Part shown: positions 26,801 through 37,830 of the stretch, piece after piece
Numbering within the stretch: position 1 is the first letter of the stretch
Layout of the letters: every line of letters starts with the position of its first letter
Assembly (NCBI RefSeq): GCF_000003815.2
Contig: NW_023365789.1
Location: forward strand, 33,356 to 97,355
Origin: Branchiostoma floridae
Taxonomy: Eukaryota > Chordata > Leptocardii > Amphioxiformes > Branchiostomatidae
Direction of reading: 5' to 3'
DNA length: 64,000 bases
Position numbers and translations under genes: made by a program
The notes under the pieces: model-generated
The model's database searches: none
Told to the model about the DNA's origin: nothing
Seen by the model: the letters and a program-made list of their open reading frames with translations, nothing else

Positions 26801-27338
26801 TTAACATCTCAAGGTTAGGGAGCGAGAAAACACCTGAGGGTACCTCCGTCAGCTGATTATCATCAATGCCCAGTACTCTCAGTTTCTGCAGCTTTTCCAC
26901 ACCAGGAGGGAAGGTGGAGAGCTTGTTGTTGCTGACATCTAACACCTCCAGGTTAGGGAGCAAAAAGACGCCCGGCGGAACCTCCGTCAGCCGATTATCA
27001 CCAATGGACAGTAATGTCAATTTCTGTAGCTTTTCTATGCCAGGAGGCAAGTTGGCAAGTTTGTTACTATAAACGTACAGATGTGTCAATTTCTGCAAGG
27101 AACCGATCGCCTGTGGCAAACGTGTCAGCATGTTGCCGTGAGCGTCCAAACGGGAAAGTTTCTGCAGACGGCCGATTGCTTCCGGGATGCTTGTTAGTCT
27201 ATTGTTGGACACACCTAGAAACTCCAGGTCAGTGATATCAAACACCTCCTCCGGGATGGACGTCAGACCCTGGTTACTCAGGTCAAGGGTTAGGAGACCA
27301 TCGACGGTCTGAGGCTGGAGGTTCAGACCTGCCGCCAT
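17788..27338 (-). CDS. Gene B: LRR - coiled linker - death domain - TIR
   Basis: Complete 1,196-residue model. Exons: 27338-25058, 24742-24650, 24158-24012, 22937-22824, 22517-22405, 22262-22116, 21777-21702, 21338-21253, 20669-20571, 19752-19588, 18057-17788 (TGA stop). All junctions are GT/AG and keep phase. The LRR exon (1-760) has ten 46-residue dimers, the longest here. Three extra exons (761-878), absent from the kinase genes, encode a charged Lys/Glu/Gln-rich stretch that could form a coiled coil. The death domain is 879-965. A short exon repeating the LRR-exon tail (KQEAEK) follows, then two polar linker exons. The TIR domain is 1053-1196: VFLSYQWD (box 1), W.D...MGGG, VVVSCVTPPYA (box 2 region), ending FVKRPKAK. 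An ATG nine codons upstream (27365) is in frame, but MAAG has the better context and is shared by all paralogues. Role as a cytosolic TIR adaptor or sensor is inferred. Confidence 0.9.
18266..18325. repeat. ACTC microsatellite in gene B TIR intron
   Basis: About 15 copies of tcac/actc between the two TIR exons. The same intron of gene C has the same repeat at 62983-63100, so the microsatellite predates the B/C duplication. Confidence 0.92.
18520..19503 (+). pseudogene. 5'-truncated non-LTR retrotransposon (reverse transcriptase C-terminal part)
   Basis: An open frame to a stop at 19487 encodes the C-terminal two-thirds of a LINE reverse transcriptase: GVRQGCVLSPILF (RT block 4), DLDFADDIAALAE (FADD catalytic box), NFTYLGSSINNNGEIDKE, then a basic tail with RRLSWLGHV and GRRRRGRPKM. 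No endonuclease or early RT blocks are present, so it is a 5'-truncated copy. It ends in a short TAAG-type tail (taagtaagtaagt). It sits antisense in the intron between the two TIR exons of gene B and is absent from that intron in gene C. The clade (RTE- or I-like) is not settled by eye. The frame is intact, so the insertion may be young. Residues before ~18523 are probably flanking sequence. Confidence 0.85.
20006..20480. other. Unclassified insertion in gene B intron
   Basis: Absent from the matching intron of gene C (63333-63773). It starts with an imperfect hairpin (caggtccaggtacggtcaag against cttgacctgaacctggacct at 20021-20085) and ends with GC-rich palindromes such as ccggaccggtcc. 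No protein is recognised. Confidence 0.45.
21702..21777 (-). other. Gene B exon derived from an LRR-exon tail
   Basis: A 76-nt exon whose end (LLKQEAEK, then donor aaag|gt) copies the last codons and splice donor of the LRR exon (FLKQEAEK, aaag|gt). Its phases (0 in, 1 out) are exactly what the neighbouring death-domain and polar-linker exons need, which supports real use. Confidence 0.7.
23219..23853. mobile_element. Putative element with acctccat/atggaggt ends and a long CA tract
   Basis: Lies in the intron between two linker exons of gene B. The ends are inverted (tacctccat at 23225, atggaggta at ~23850). It contains a (CA)n run of ~65 bases at 23747-23811. The interior has no long frame. 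The short inverted ends and lack of an empty site keep this tentative. Confidence 0.45.
23747..23811. repeat. (CA)n microsatellite, ~32 copies
   Basis: A pure ca run of about 65 bases in an intron of gene B, inside the putative element 23219-23853. Confidence 0.95.
25581..26960 (-). repeat. 138-bp coding LRR dimer array, gene B (10 copies)
   Basis: Ten tandem copies of the same 46-residue dimer, residues ~127-586. Surface positions read, in order, VLGIDD, VLGIYG, QLHING, QLYIYG, ELYIYD, ELNIDG, ELYIYD, QLYIHD, ELYIYD, ELHVHG. The length difference from gene A is five dimers less two 3-residue deletions (224 residues), which fits whole-unit gain or loss. Confidence 0.93.
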
Positions 27339-27424
27339 GTTGGATATTTCCTGTATAAGGTACAAAGACTATGTAGATACATAATACCCCAAACGCGCAT
27401 ATGGCTGATATGCAAGCATGAAAG

Positions 27425-27457
<33 letters not shown>

Positions 27458-27589
27458 TGAAATCCCCATAGGCGAAAAACTGTGTTCTGCTACCTTATTA
27501 ACAGCATACCTGATAGGTCACAGGGAACCGACATGCTCACACCACAATCTACATTTACTGACAACACAATTATGTAGCCACAGAGATAA

Positions 27590-28330
27590 CTTTATTCCCC
27601 TACTTGACCTTTGAACTCCAGTGGGAGGTGGCACCAGGTACAATGTACAAACATACCTGCGCTGCCAATACATTTCAACCGATCCAACTTGGGGTTTTAG
27701 ACCGGGAATTTCTCACTTTTTTTTCAAATTTCACAGGTTAGTAATGACGACCAATCCAGAAATTAGTAATAAGAAGCTACGCAAGTGATAAGAGCATAAC
27801 GATATGAAGGCTCAAAATGATTAATGGTTTCAACCGTTCCAAATTGGGGTTTTAGACTGGGAATTTCTCCCTTTTTAATACAAAATTCTCAGGTTATTAA
27901 TAATTTATCTTGTAGTTTTACTGCCCAATGTATGCTTGTCATCATCATTACACCGGAAGAGTCCAAACTTTGATGAATCAGCTAAGTCTTATGGGTAATG
28001 GCTCGACATCTGTTTTATGCGATTTAAGAACTAAACATATTCACCTAGGTTAGAGGTCACAGGCTACCCGACATGTTCACTCCGCCATCTTTACTGACAA
28101 CACAAATATGTAGCAATAGAACATTATTCCCCTACTTGAACTTTGAACTCCAGTGGGAGGTGGCGCCAGGTACAATGTACAAACATACCTGCGCTGCCAA
28201 AAAATGTAAACATGTCCAACTTGGGGTTTTAGACGTGAATTTTCTCATTTTTCAAATCCACAACTTAGTAATAAGAAGCTATGTAATTGATAAGAGCATA
28301 ACGATATGAAGGCTCAAAATGATTAATCTA
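27590..28330. repeat. ~400-bp dispersed family upstream of gene B
   Basis: Anchors at ~27598 and ~28131 with the same donor-like motif on the minus strand; a further diverged copy is at ~29279. Partial copies between them repeat the ggggttttagactgggaatt segment. Confidence 0.82.
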
Positions 28331-31300
28331 TAGTTTGTAATCGATAATTGGTGATCATATGACAGATGTGATCCTAACACTGATACAGTAGTAACCCCCA
28401 CACTAGCCTCGAGATCCGCAGGCACGTTGCACACACCGTGACTATGGAGAAACCGCGTGACTTTGCTGTTGCTACTTGGTTGAGTAAAAATTTAATTAGT
28501 TCACTGCGTCAGAACATCAAAGAAAGTTGAAAACGTTACGCCATCATGATTTGATTCTCGTTTGATATGACAAAATTTAAAGCATGAAAGACCTTAGCTT
28601 TTGTTGCTGAAGGCTTTGCTTAACTTTGCAATGCACAAGCGAATTTTTATAAAAAGACAACGGAGAGGCAATCTAACATGTAGGCTTACTTGTATTCCTT
28701 CTTATTTATTATACCCAAATGTTTAGGGGTGAATTGTTGGAGTGAGGTCCCTGGTTATAAGTGGGTGGGTGCTCCAAACTAATTTAAGATTCCCCAACTG
28801 CGGGCTGATATCGATACAACGTCAACATCCTTACATGCTGGTTATTATATGCTGTGTGCTAGTTATTATCATTACAACATCCGTCATGCAGAAACGTATT
28901 TAAGCAATTATGAAAGTCATGTCCTTGTAGTTATGTCTCTCCAGGGACAAATAGGATGCTATAACAAGTGAGAACCTTACTATCAAGCTCAAATCATACA
29001 ATTTGCTGGTTAAAAAGATAGAGTTCTCCATGTTTGCATTGGATACAGAGGCTCTTTAAACCGTCTCACACAGTGTCTGGTAAAAAGATAAACAAACCTA
29101 CATCATAAGAAGTGCCCAATTACAGTGCTCATTCCTTGTGCATTTTGTTGGGACGATGTGAGGCACAGTTAGTCTTAATCTGTATTGTAATCTGGATTTT
29201 TACCGGCTCGCTCCCCTCAAAAATCCCAGCCAGTTCCAGCTCCGCGACCCAACGTCTGCTTGGAGAATACCGTGTCCCTAGGCCTACTTGAATTTTAAAC
29301 GTCAGTGGGAGGTGGCCCCAGGTACAAAGTACAAAGATAACGGCCCTACCCTGCCAAAATGGCAAACACGTCACACTAGGGGTTTTAGACGTGACTTGTT
29401 CAACTTTGATGTTAGTTAATAATGACGAGCTTTTTGATAATACGTAACATCAGGATTTCAGGACTGAATGCGATAAAACTTAAATTTGTATTCCCAATGA
29501 TGAGTGGCATTTTATGGCATGTTCGTTACAAACACTGATACTTGAATTCCCCCAATACTAGCCTCCGGCCACTCAGTCACGTTGCGTACAACGTGACTAT
29601 TGAATAGTCACGTAACTTTTTTTCTATTTGTTAATATTAATCTCTTTCCTTTGTCAGGACAGATTTAGTGCAATATAGACAATCTGCTTTTGGTTGTCAT
29701 TAAATCAGTCAAAGGCAATGCTGTGTCCACCTCTAACTTGCGCATTGGGTAAGTTGGTTTCCATGGTACCCATTGGCAAAAACACAAAACATGCATGTAG
29801 CATTATGATCTAAAATAAATCAATGGATAGGCATGGGGCCTTATTAATATCTATTCTGTGTTAAAGTGAAGAGTTTGCTATCGCACAGTTTTCAACGAGT
29901 CACACCAGGTTCATTTCTAAGGTGAATGACGCAACACTGCAGCATAACAAGGTAACGATTACTCACGGTTTTAACACTTGGGTGGTACGCATTAGGGTGA
30001 AACCTTCTTCTTGAATTGTTCTTTTCCGCTCAGTAGCCAGACACACTCTTTTCCCCACGTAGACGTGTTTGCCCTGCCCTAAAAGTAGAATTTCCCCTCA
30101 TGTCACGTGAGGTATTACAGCATGGGTAGGCCTGTCCGCCTTTTGCGCAATGATTCAAGTTGACTTTATAACACCTGCTGGAGTGAAACATATGACCCTG
30201 TATGACCAGAAAAGTAGAAATACAACCATTGTAGTTTGATTCATGGATATTTCTTCTCTGAACCGATCAAAAACAAACATTTAGATGGATATCAGCTCAC
30301 CTGTTGTGCTTACGTGTTACTGCTGACCTCTGAACCCTAGGAGGGTGTTTACTACGTACGGTGTGGACTTAACGAACGTGTGAGGTGATAAGGTGAAGGT
30401 TGGGCCATTGTGTATTTGATACAGGGGGCATATGCAGTAATTTTTGACAATTATGCAGTGCAAGGGATGAAGTATCGACATCTGGCAGGAAAACTGTAGT
30501 AGTTATTACAGAACCCACTAATCATTAAAGAAGTTGGACTTTTCATCAGCCACTGCCTCCAAAGAAGAAGTCAAACCTCCCAGTAAAGAATGTAGAACCA
30601 TGTACATAGATAGCTGACGTGTGTGTATATAGAATAGACACTTGTTACTTTTTTACTGTCTGTATCATTGCAATTAGCCTACGGGCATGGATTTGCAAAT
30701 AAATATGTTATTTGACAATCTACTACTTAGCACATTGAATTTTTAAGATCATTTTCTTTCATGTCTGTTATGTAGGTTGTAGTTTACCTTTGCACAGTCA
30801 CTAGTTTCATGAGTTTTTTTTTTAAATTTTATTTATTAGAACCTCAAATACGACGATGATATGTTTAGAGGGACAATCCCTATAATTTGGCCCAAATGGT
30901 GCCTCATGTTCTTACACTGAGACAATGTGAACCCCGGAGAGTGTGGACTTTGACGAGCATGTGATGTGATCATGACAACACTTCACGTTTGATCGGAGGG
31001 GATAAACGTTTTTTGATTTTTTAACAAGAGAGATGCGGTATCTGTACCTGTCGGAAACGTACGTGATAATGCGGATAATAGTTTGTCTATATCTACCAGT
31101 TACTTGACAAAGAAGAACGGATTTAGTTTAGTAGGGGTAAAACATAGCAGTAAGACATATAAACAGAATTTTTCCAACTGTTATTCTTGTCAGTCCTTTG
31201 TCAGCGGTTAATCAAGCAGCTTTACGTCCTTTACAGCCACAAAAAAAATCCTAAATTAGAGACACCTGTTTTACCCACGTGTTCGTACCCACCTTGTGGA

Positions 31301-31640
31301 CTTGCCTATACTGACCCTGTGAACCCCACACCGGTGTTTACCAGGTGCGGTGTTGACTCAGGTAAATATTGAGAAGACCTTACGGCCGTACGTGAGGTTA
31401 ACGTCTCAAGCTTGTTGAAGGCATGTAATTTCGCAACATTTCAACATTTTTTTTGCTACAAACGGAATACTAGTTAGTTCTAAGAAATGTTAACTTTTTT
31501 TATTGCATTAATGAATGGCACTATGAACAAAAATACCATATTAGATAGTAAAGTAGTGTATTAGTTCACCCATCGGCATCGTGCCCCTACAACTGCGCTT
31601 CTTGTCATCCATTTGTCAACGGTTAGTTTGTCAGCCATAT

Positions 31641-32100
31641 AAAAACTATTTCCAAAGAATCGTTCCCATCTGGAACGCTTTACTTCTAAATATTAGAACT
31701 CTAAAACTTTCCCCAGTTGTCCCCATTAATACCTTTAAGAAAGCAATCCTAGCTCACTATCTCTCTCTTACCGACAACATGTTTGACCCCAGTGATGTCC
31801 TTGGCTTACCCACTGTCAATGTCCCAGTTATACACCTTTTTTAGATATTTCATATTTCATTTAATATTATTTCTATGATTTATTTTTTTTATATTTGTTA
31901 TTATTGTATATTTTTTATCATTGTTGTTGACATTATTATTACTATTATTTTAAAACCATTGTTATTATCAATTATCATTATGATTATCTTTCTATTATTG
32001 TATAAGTTATCGGTACGGTGGGCAACTAGTAAAGATGTTTTCATCTGTTTTGCCTCCCCACCATGTTGTGTACACGGTAAAGCTGAAATAAATGAATAAT
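31641..32100 (+). mobile_element. 5'-truncated CR1/L2-like LINE tail
   Basis: This 460-bp block interrupts the ~390-bp repeat: the flanks ...gtcagccatat and agctttacgtcc... are contiguous in other copies. The first ~200 bases encode a typical LINE ORF2 C-terminus (IVPIWNALLLNIRTL, NTFKKAILAHYL), followed by a T-rich 3' region and an aataaatgaataa end. No clear target duplication is visible. Confidence 0.8.
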
Positions 32101-32189
32101 AGCTTTACGTCCTTTACAGCCAGAATAATCAATAACTGCCTTCTAAGTGTAGTCACCATGTGGCTATACTGACCTTATGAACTCCTTAA

Positions 32190-33152
32190 CCCTCAAACCA
32201 CCGTAGCTTTTTTGTGACGTAGATTACCGTATGGGGTCAAAACTGACCCCAAAACGTTTTGTACAAATACAGTTTTTTGTGTGAATCATTTTGTGATTTG
32301 TATATATGTATAGTTTCATGAATCTATCTGGGACAGTCTGACATGATTAGGTGAGAATACTTCAAGCTCATTATCATAATTTATGCAAAAGATCATGAGG
32401 ACCACATTTTGCACCAATGCTATTCAGATCGGGAAGGAGGTTTTTGATGCCTGTACCAGCTTCAATGCCTTATAGCGCCTGAATGGCTTATGCTAGGGCC
32501 ACCAAACTTGGTATTATTTTAGAAAATGCTGATAGCAAACATTTTCAGTGAACAAAGTCGGTTCATCATTTTTTATGTTGCCATGGCAACGGAATTCTAA
32601 CAGACATATTTATTACGAAATTTTCTAATTTTGTACTAAACATTTAAGTTTTAAGGTTTTCTTGGCAAATAACAATTGTTTATCACATCTTATAAAATTC
32701 AACATAAATTTCAGGACCAAATATTTGTAATTTATGCTAATTTGATGACGTCATCAGTCAAAATCCAAGATGGCGGCCGATATTACCTAAATGACATCAT
32801 AATGTCGTCATATTACATGATAATGGCACAAAAGTTGCTACAAACATTTGGGCTTACATTTACATCATTCTCTGAAAATTTTGTGATCCTGCAATAAGTA
32901 GTTTAGGTGTTGGTCGCAAAAGTTTGTTTAAAAAAATGCTGGGGTCAGTTTTGACCCCACTGGACCATGCATAAACTTTCGAAGATAACTTAATCAACAA
33001 TGAGTCAATCTCGGCAAAAACGTATAAGAAGTTATAGGACAGATATACAAACAAACTCCTGAAAGGAAATTTGTTTTCGATTAGAAATGACATAATGGCA
33101 CACATTGATATACGCCTGGGGTCAGTTTTGACCCCATACGGTGGTTTGAGGG
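32190..33152. mobile_element. Non-autonomous piggyBac-like DNA transposon (963 bp)
   Basis: The ends are inverted repeats starting CCCTCAAACCACCGTA, flanked by TTAA at 32186-32189 and 33153-33156. The right repeat runs on into TATGGGGTCAAAACTGACCCC; the left has the same two blocks split by ~24 bases. TTAA duplication with CCC-ends is the piggyBac signature. No transposase frame is present. The empty site is at 47909-47912 in a paralogous repeat (gaactccTTAAtggtgtttacc). It inserted into the ~390-bp tandem repeat family. Confidence 0.9.
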
Positions 33153-33965
33153 TTAATGGTGTTTACCAGGTACGGTGTTGACTCAGGTAAATATTGAGAA
33201 GACCTTACGGCCGTACGTGAGGTTAGCAACTTAAATTGGCGGCACATTCCATGTCTCGGGGGTTGTAGCTATAGGGCTGCTTGTGTATTAGTGCCGATAA
33301 GAGCTTCGTGTAATCGGGCCAAGTTTATAACGTAGGAGAATCTTTGTAGAGAAATTAAAATAGTGAAGCAAATAATTGTGCTTGTGCAGAAGTATAGATA
33401 CTTAGATAAGAGCTCTGTCTTGCAATATAATTTATATCGCAGAAGAAACTTCTATATTAAGATATCTCGGAAGCTATTAAATAGTTCCTGTTGTAATTTG
33501 AACGGCAGTAGTCTCTCACCACCCCTGCAGTACCGACGCTTCTCGTTAGGGTGACAAATTGCAGAGCACATTGCAGGTTGCGGGCAGAGGTCAACTCACT
33601 GTTGAGTTCTCCGGACTGACCCATGTACTTATTGACTCGCTGTTGTTTGTTCGTTTATTTCGATCTCCAATTAGAGTTTACAATGTTGTTGTTCATCCGT
33701 CGTCGTTGTATTCGACGATGACTGAAACATCCCGCCAGATGTCAACATGTCCAACGCGGGGTTTTAGACTTGAATTTTCCCATTCTTAATTCCATAGCCA
33801 ATTATTACAAACTGTGTAATTGATAATAATATGACCATATGAGGGTGCGATCAAGCTATACCTTGTAATCGTTCATTTATTCATTCATCATTAGTGATTA
33901 GATAACTGAGATGTGATCGTAACACTGATACAGTAGTGACCCCGACACTTTCATCGAGACTTTTT

Positions 33966-34001
33966 GCACACTCACATACATACTCACATACGCACACACG
34001 C

Positions 34002-34043
<42 letters not shown>

Positions 34044-34082
34044 ACACACACACACACACATATACACGCACACATACACACG
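33966..34082. repeat. CA-rich microsatellite
   Basis: Compound acac/gcac/atac run of ~115 bases between genes B and D, near a tgatacagtagtgaccccga block shared by the gene flanks. Minus-strand Cys/Val frames over it are artefacts. Confidence 0.92.
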
Positions 34083-34189
34083 GGTCTATTAATGAGGCAG
34101 ATTGATATAAACTACAAAACAACAAGGTCCCGAATACTTACAGTTTCCACTATTCAGGCAGCAGGTTGTTACCAACAAGGTGTTGCAGT

Positions 34190-34466
34190 GTTAATCTTGG
34201 AGTGTTCATGTAAAGGTTGAATGTACAGGCGGTTTGTCGTCTCAGTTCTCTCTCAACCAACTGGGAAGTGTTCATGTAAAGTTTGAATGTACAGGCGGTT
34301 TGTCGTCTCACTTCTCTCTCAACCAACTGGGAAGTGTTCATGTAAAGTTTGAATGGCGCAGGAGGTTTGTCGTCTCACTTCTCTCTCAACCAACTGGGAA
34401 GTGTTCATGTAAAGTTTGAATGGCGCAGGAGGTTTGTCGTCTCACTTCTCTCTCAACCAACTGGGC
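34190..34466. repeat. 66-bp minisatellite, 4 copies
   Basis: The unit runs gaagtgttcatgtaaagttt, gaatgtacaggcggtttgtc, gtctcacttctctctcaacc, aactgg. The paralogous place at ~13500-13565 has one copy. Two of the four units have ggcgcaggagg for gtacaggcgg. Confidence 0.92.
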
Positions 34467-35997
34467 GTACTTTTCTGCTCACGTAGATATCGTTGGACTG
34501 CGCATGCACCATGATAAAAAGTTAACCTTCTCTCATATGTCACGTGAGGTACGGAAGGGCGGCAAAGCGCCTTTCATTATTTTGCGTGATGATTTCATAA
34601 GCTTTCCGTGAAAAAAGTAAAACTCTCTCGACTGAAAAAGTTGGCAAACAATTACTACAGCGATACTTGGCTTTTCTTTTACCAACTGTTAAAGGTTTCA
34701 AAAAGATGGCTAGTAGAGATATCGTGAAGTTACACCTGTGAGCCTAAGTGTTCCTGTGAACCCCGGGAGGGTGTTTACCAGGTACGATGTTGACGTAACA
34801 AACGTGTGAGGTGATCAGGTGAGGGAATGTTCATTTGATGATTTTGCGGGGGAGGGGGGCGGTAGCATTTATCAATCTTTGCAAGAGGGGAGATATGATT
34901 CTGACACCTCACGGAAATATTACTATTTACATGACAATACAAATCAAAAAGGGCCAAATATAAGGCGATGATACGCATAGATGTTGTATCTGTATTGAGG
35001 TTCCAACAAATTCGGTGTTGACTTCAGAAACATGTGAGTAATAAGTTAAAGGACGGGTCATTTATATTATTTTGATGGAGGGTGCAGTTTTCAAGATTTT
35101 GGCGTACTTTGGAAATATTAATGGTTAATTAGTAGTACATGTAGTTGCTATAATGATGGTTGACACGTTTGTAGGAGAGCACCTCTATGGTTGTATCAAC
35201 ACATTTGGTTCCAATCGTTAAAAACCTGACATGCCTCTTGTTCAGAGAGACCCTAAAACCCCTGAGAGGGGCGGTACCCGGTACAGTGTGGACTTTACGA
35301 TAAGGCGCAGAACGTTTTACAGCAGGGGCTGGTGGTGCTGTGACATTTATTGATTTTTTTTTCAACAATAGGCACCTGTCGAAACTTTACGTTGCTAGTT
35401 ATAAGGATTTACAAATGACTGGTTTATTGATGATATACGCACTTACATGGCAGAGTCAACAGACACAATTTTGATGCATGTCCATGTAGACTAGCTGTGG
35501 ATGGTCATCCATATTAGACAGTCTTAATGGTGAATCAATTCGTGTATTGCCCCAACGGTGTTGTCTGCCCTTTGTAGCTATCGGCTAGTTAGGCAGGGTC
35601 TTACACAGCAACACACAGAGCAACAAATAATAACAAACAATGAATGGAGTTTCTTTCGTGCCTCCGTCTCCATATACTGACCTTGTGCGCTCCGTAATGG
35701 TGTTTACCAGGTACGGTGTTGATTCAGATATATGTCTGGAGATGTAGGGACTTTGAAGGTGAAAGGTTAAAAACGGCTCACTTTAGTTTTGTGGGGAGGG
35801 GGTGATTAAGTAACATTTCAAATTTTCGCTACAAGGAGAATACTTGTTAGTTATCATAAATGACAACATTTGGGGTTATGGTGGCTTTTTATGAATGACA
35901 CTATGAACACATGTCATCCAAATGGTTAGTTAAGTAGTGTATTAGTTCACCCGTCATACCATTGTGCCCGTACGTACTGACATTGCGAATTCAACAA

Positions 35998-36455
35998 TGA
36001 TGTTTACCAGGTTCGATAATGACTCAGGTAAATATTGAGGTGACCTTACGGCCGTACGTGAGGTTAACATCTTATGCTTGTTGGAGGGATGTAATTTCGC
36101 AACATTGCAACATTTTTGGCTACAAACGGAATACTATTTAGTTCTAAGAAATGTTAACTTTTTTATTGCTTTTAATGAATGACACTATGAGCAAAAATGC
36201 CATATTAGTCAGTAAAGTAGTGCATTAGTTCACCCTCCGTGCCCATGCAACTGCGCTTCTTATCAGCCAATTGTCACCGGTTTGTTTGTCAGCCATATTG
36301 CTTTACGTCCTTTACAGCCGCAAAAAATTAATAAATACCTTCTAAGTGTCGTCACCATGTACCCATTGTGACCTTGTGAACTCCACAACGGTGTTTACCA
36401 GGTCCAGTGTTGACTTAGGTAAATATTGAGACCTTACGGCCGTACGTGTGGTTAA
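35998..36455. repeat. ~390-bp tandem repeat family, cluster downstream of gene D
   Basis: Anchors at 35998 and 36392, 394 bp apart, with a diverged relative at ~35700 (gattcagatatatgtctgga). Confidence 0.85.
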
Positions 36456-36775
36456 TGTCTTAAACAGGCGGCGCATTCCATGTCTCGGGGGAGGGGTGCT
36501 TGTGCCGAAAATAGCTTTGTGTATCGTGCGAAGTTTATAACGTAGGAGAATCTTTGATGAGAAATTAAGATAGGTCATGTGAAGCAAATAATTTTGCTTG
36601 TGCAGAGGTATAGATAAGAGCTCTGTGTGTCGTACAATGAGATATAACAATCCTCATCTCGGAAGTAAATAGTTCCTGTTGTAATTTTGATGGCAGTTCT
36701 CGCTCACCAACCCTGCAGTACCGACGATTCCCGTTAGGATGACGAATTGCCGAGCACAAAACAGGTTGCGTGCAG

Positions 36776-36990
36776 AGGTCAACTCACGGTTCAGTTCTCC
36801 TTACTGACCCATGTACTTATCAGCTCGCAGTTGAGTTCTCCTTACTGACCCATGTACTTATCGGCTCACTGTTGAGTTCTCCTTACTGACCCATGTACTT
36901 ATCGGCTCACTGTTGAGTTCTCCTTACTGACCCATGTACTTATCGGCTCACTGTTGAGTTCTCCGGACTGACCCATGTACTTATCGGCTC
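36776..36990. repeat. 41-bp minisatellite, 5 copies (gene D side)
   Basis: The unit is gttgagttctccttactgac followed by ccatgtacttatcggctcac. Single copies of the unit occur at ~2627 and ~33600, so this array grew from a sequence shared by the whole gene cluster. Confidence 0.92.
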
Positions 36991-37024
36991 GCTGTTGTTG
37001 TTCATGTTAAATGGTCTCTATCCC

Positions 37025-37830
37025 TCCTTACTCAGGGAAGTTACACACACGGGCACACAAATACATAGAACAGCGTGTGTACTCAGGGGAGTAACACACA
37101 CGCGGGCACACACATACATAGAACAGCGTGTGTACTCAGGGGAGTAAACACACACGGACACACACACACACACACATAGAACAGCGTGTGTATTCAGGGA
37201 AGTAAGCACACACGGACACACACATACATAGAACAGCGTGTGTATTCAGGGAAGTAAACACACACGGACACACACATACATAGAACAGTGTGTGTATTCA
37301 GGGAAGTAAACACACACGGACACACACATAGTACATAGAACAGCGTGTGTATTCAGGGAAGTAAACACACACGGACACACACGTACATAGAACAGCGTGT
37401 GTACTCAGGGATGTAAACACACACGGACACACAAATACATAGAACAGCGTGTGTACTCACGGAAGTAAACACACACGGACACACACATACATAGAACAGC
37501 GTGTGTACTCAAGGAAGTAAACATACACGGACACACACATAGAACAGCGTGTGTACTCAGGGAAGTAAACACACACGGACACACACATACATGCATAGAA
37601 CAGCGTGTGTGCTCAAGGAAGTAAACACACACGGACACACACATACATACATAGATAGAACAGCGTGTGTACTCAGGGAAGTAAACACACACGGACACAC
37701 ACATACATAGAACAGCGTGTGTACTCAGGGAAGTAAACATACACGGACACACACATACATAGAACAGCGTGTGTACTCAGGGAAGTAAACATACACGGAC
37801 ACACACACACACAGAACAGCGTGTGTATTC
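37025..37830. repeat. ~53-bp minisatellite, about 15 copies
   Basis: The unit contains acagcgtgtgtactcaggga then agtaaacacacacggacaca. It lies downstream of gene D. Unit length varies by a few bases through the ca/catacata part. It produces open minus-strand frames rich in Cys/Val that are repeat artefacts. Confidence 0.93.

Larger units (their letters stand above)
31332..33225. repeat. ~390-bp tandem repeat family, interrupted pair
   Basis: Anchors at 31332 and 33157. The spacing shrinks to ~398 bp once the 460-bp LINE tail and the 967-bp piggyBac-like insertion (with its extra TTAA) are removed, showing an original tandem pair. Confidence 0.85.

Noticed and set aside
31875-32099. Hydrophobic 74-codon plus-strand frame
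   Set aside because: It is a T-rich LINE 3' region, not a membrane protein gene.
33881-34220. Overlapping frames of CVCV and THTH repeats
   Set aside because: They translate the CA microsatellite on both strands.
37405-37752. 115-codon Cys-rich minus-strand frame
   Set aside because: It is the 53-bp minisatellite read through; the periodic protein reflects repeat length, not a gene.
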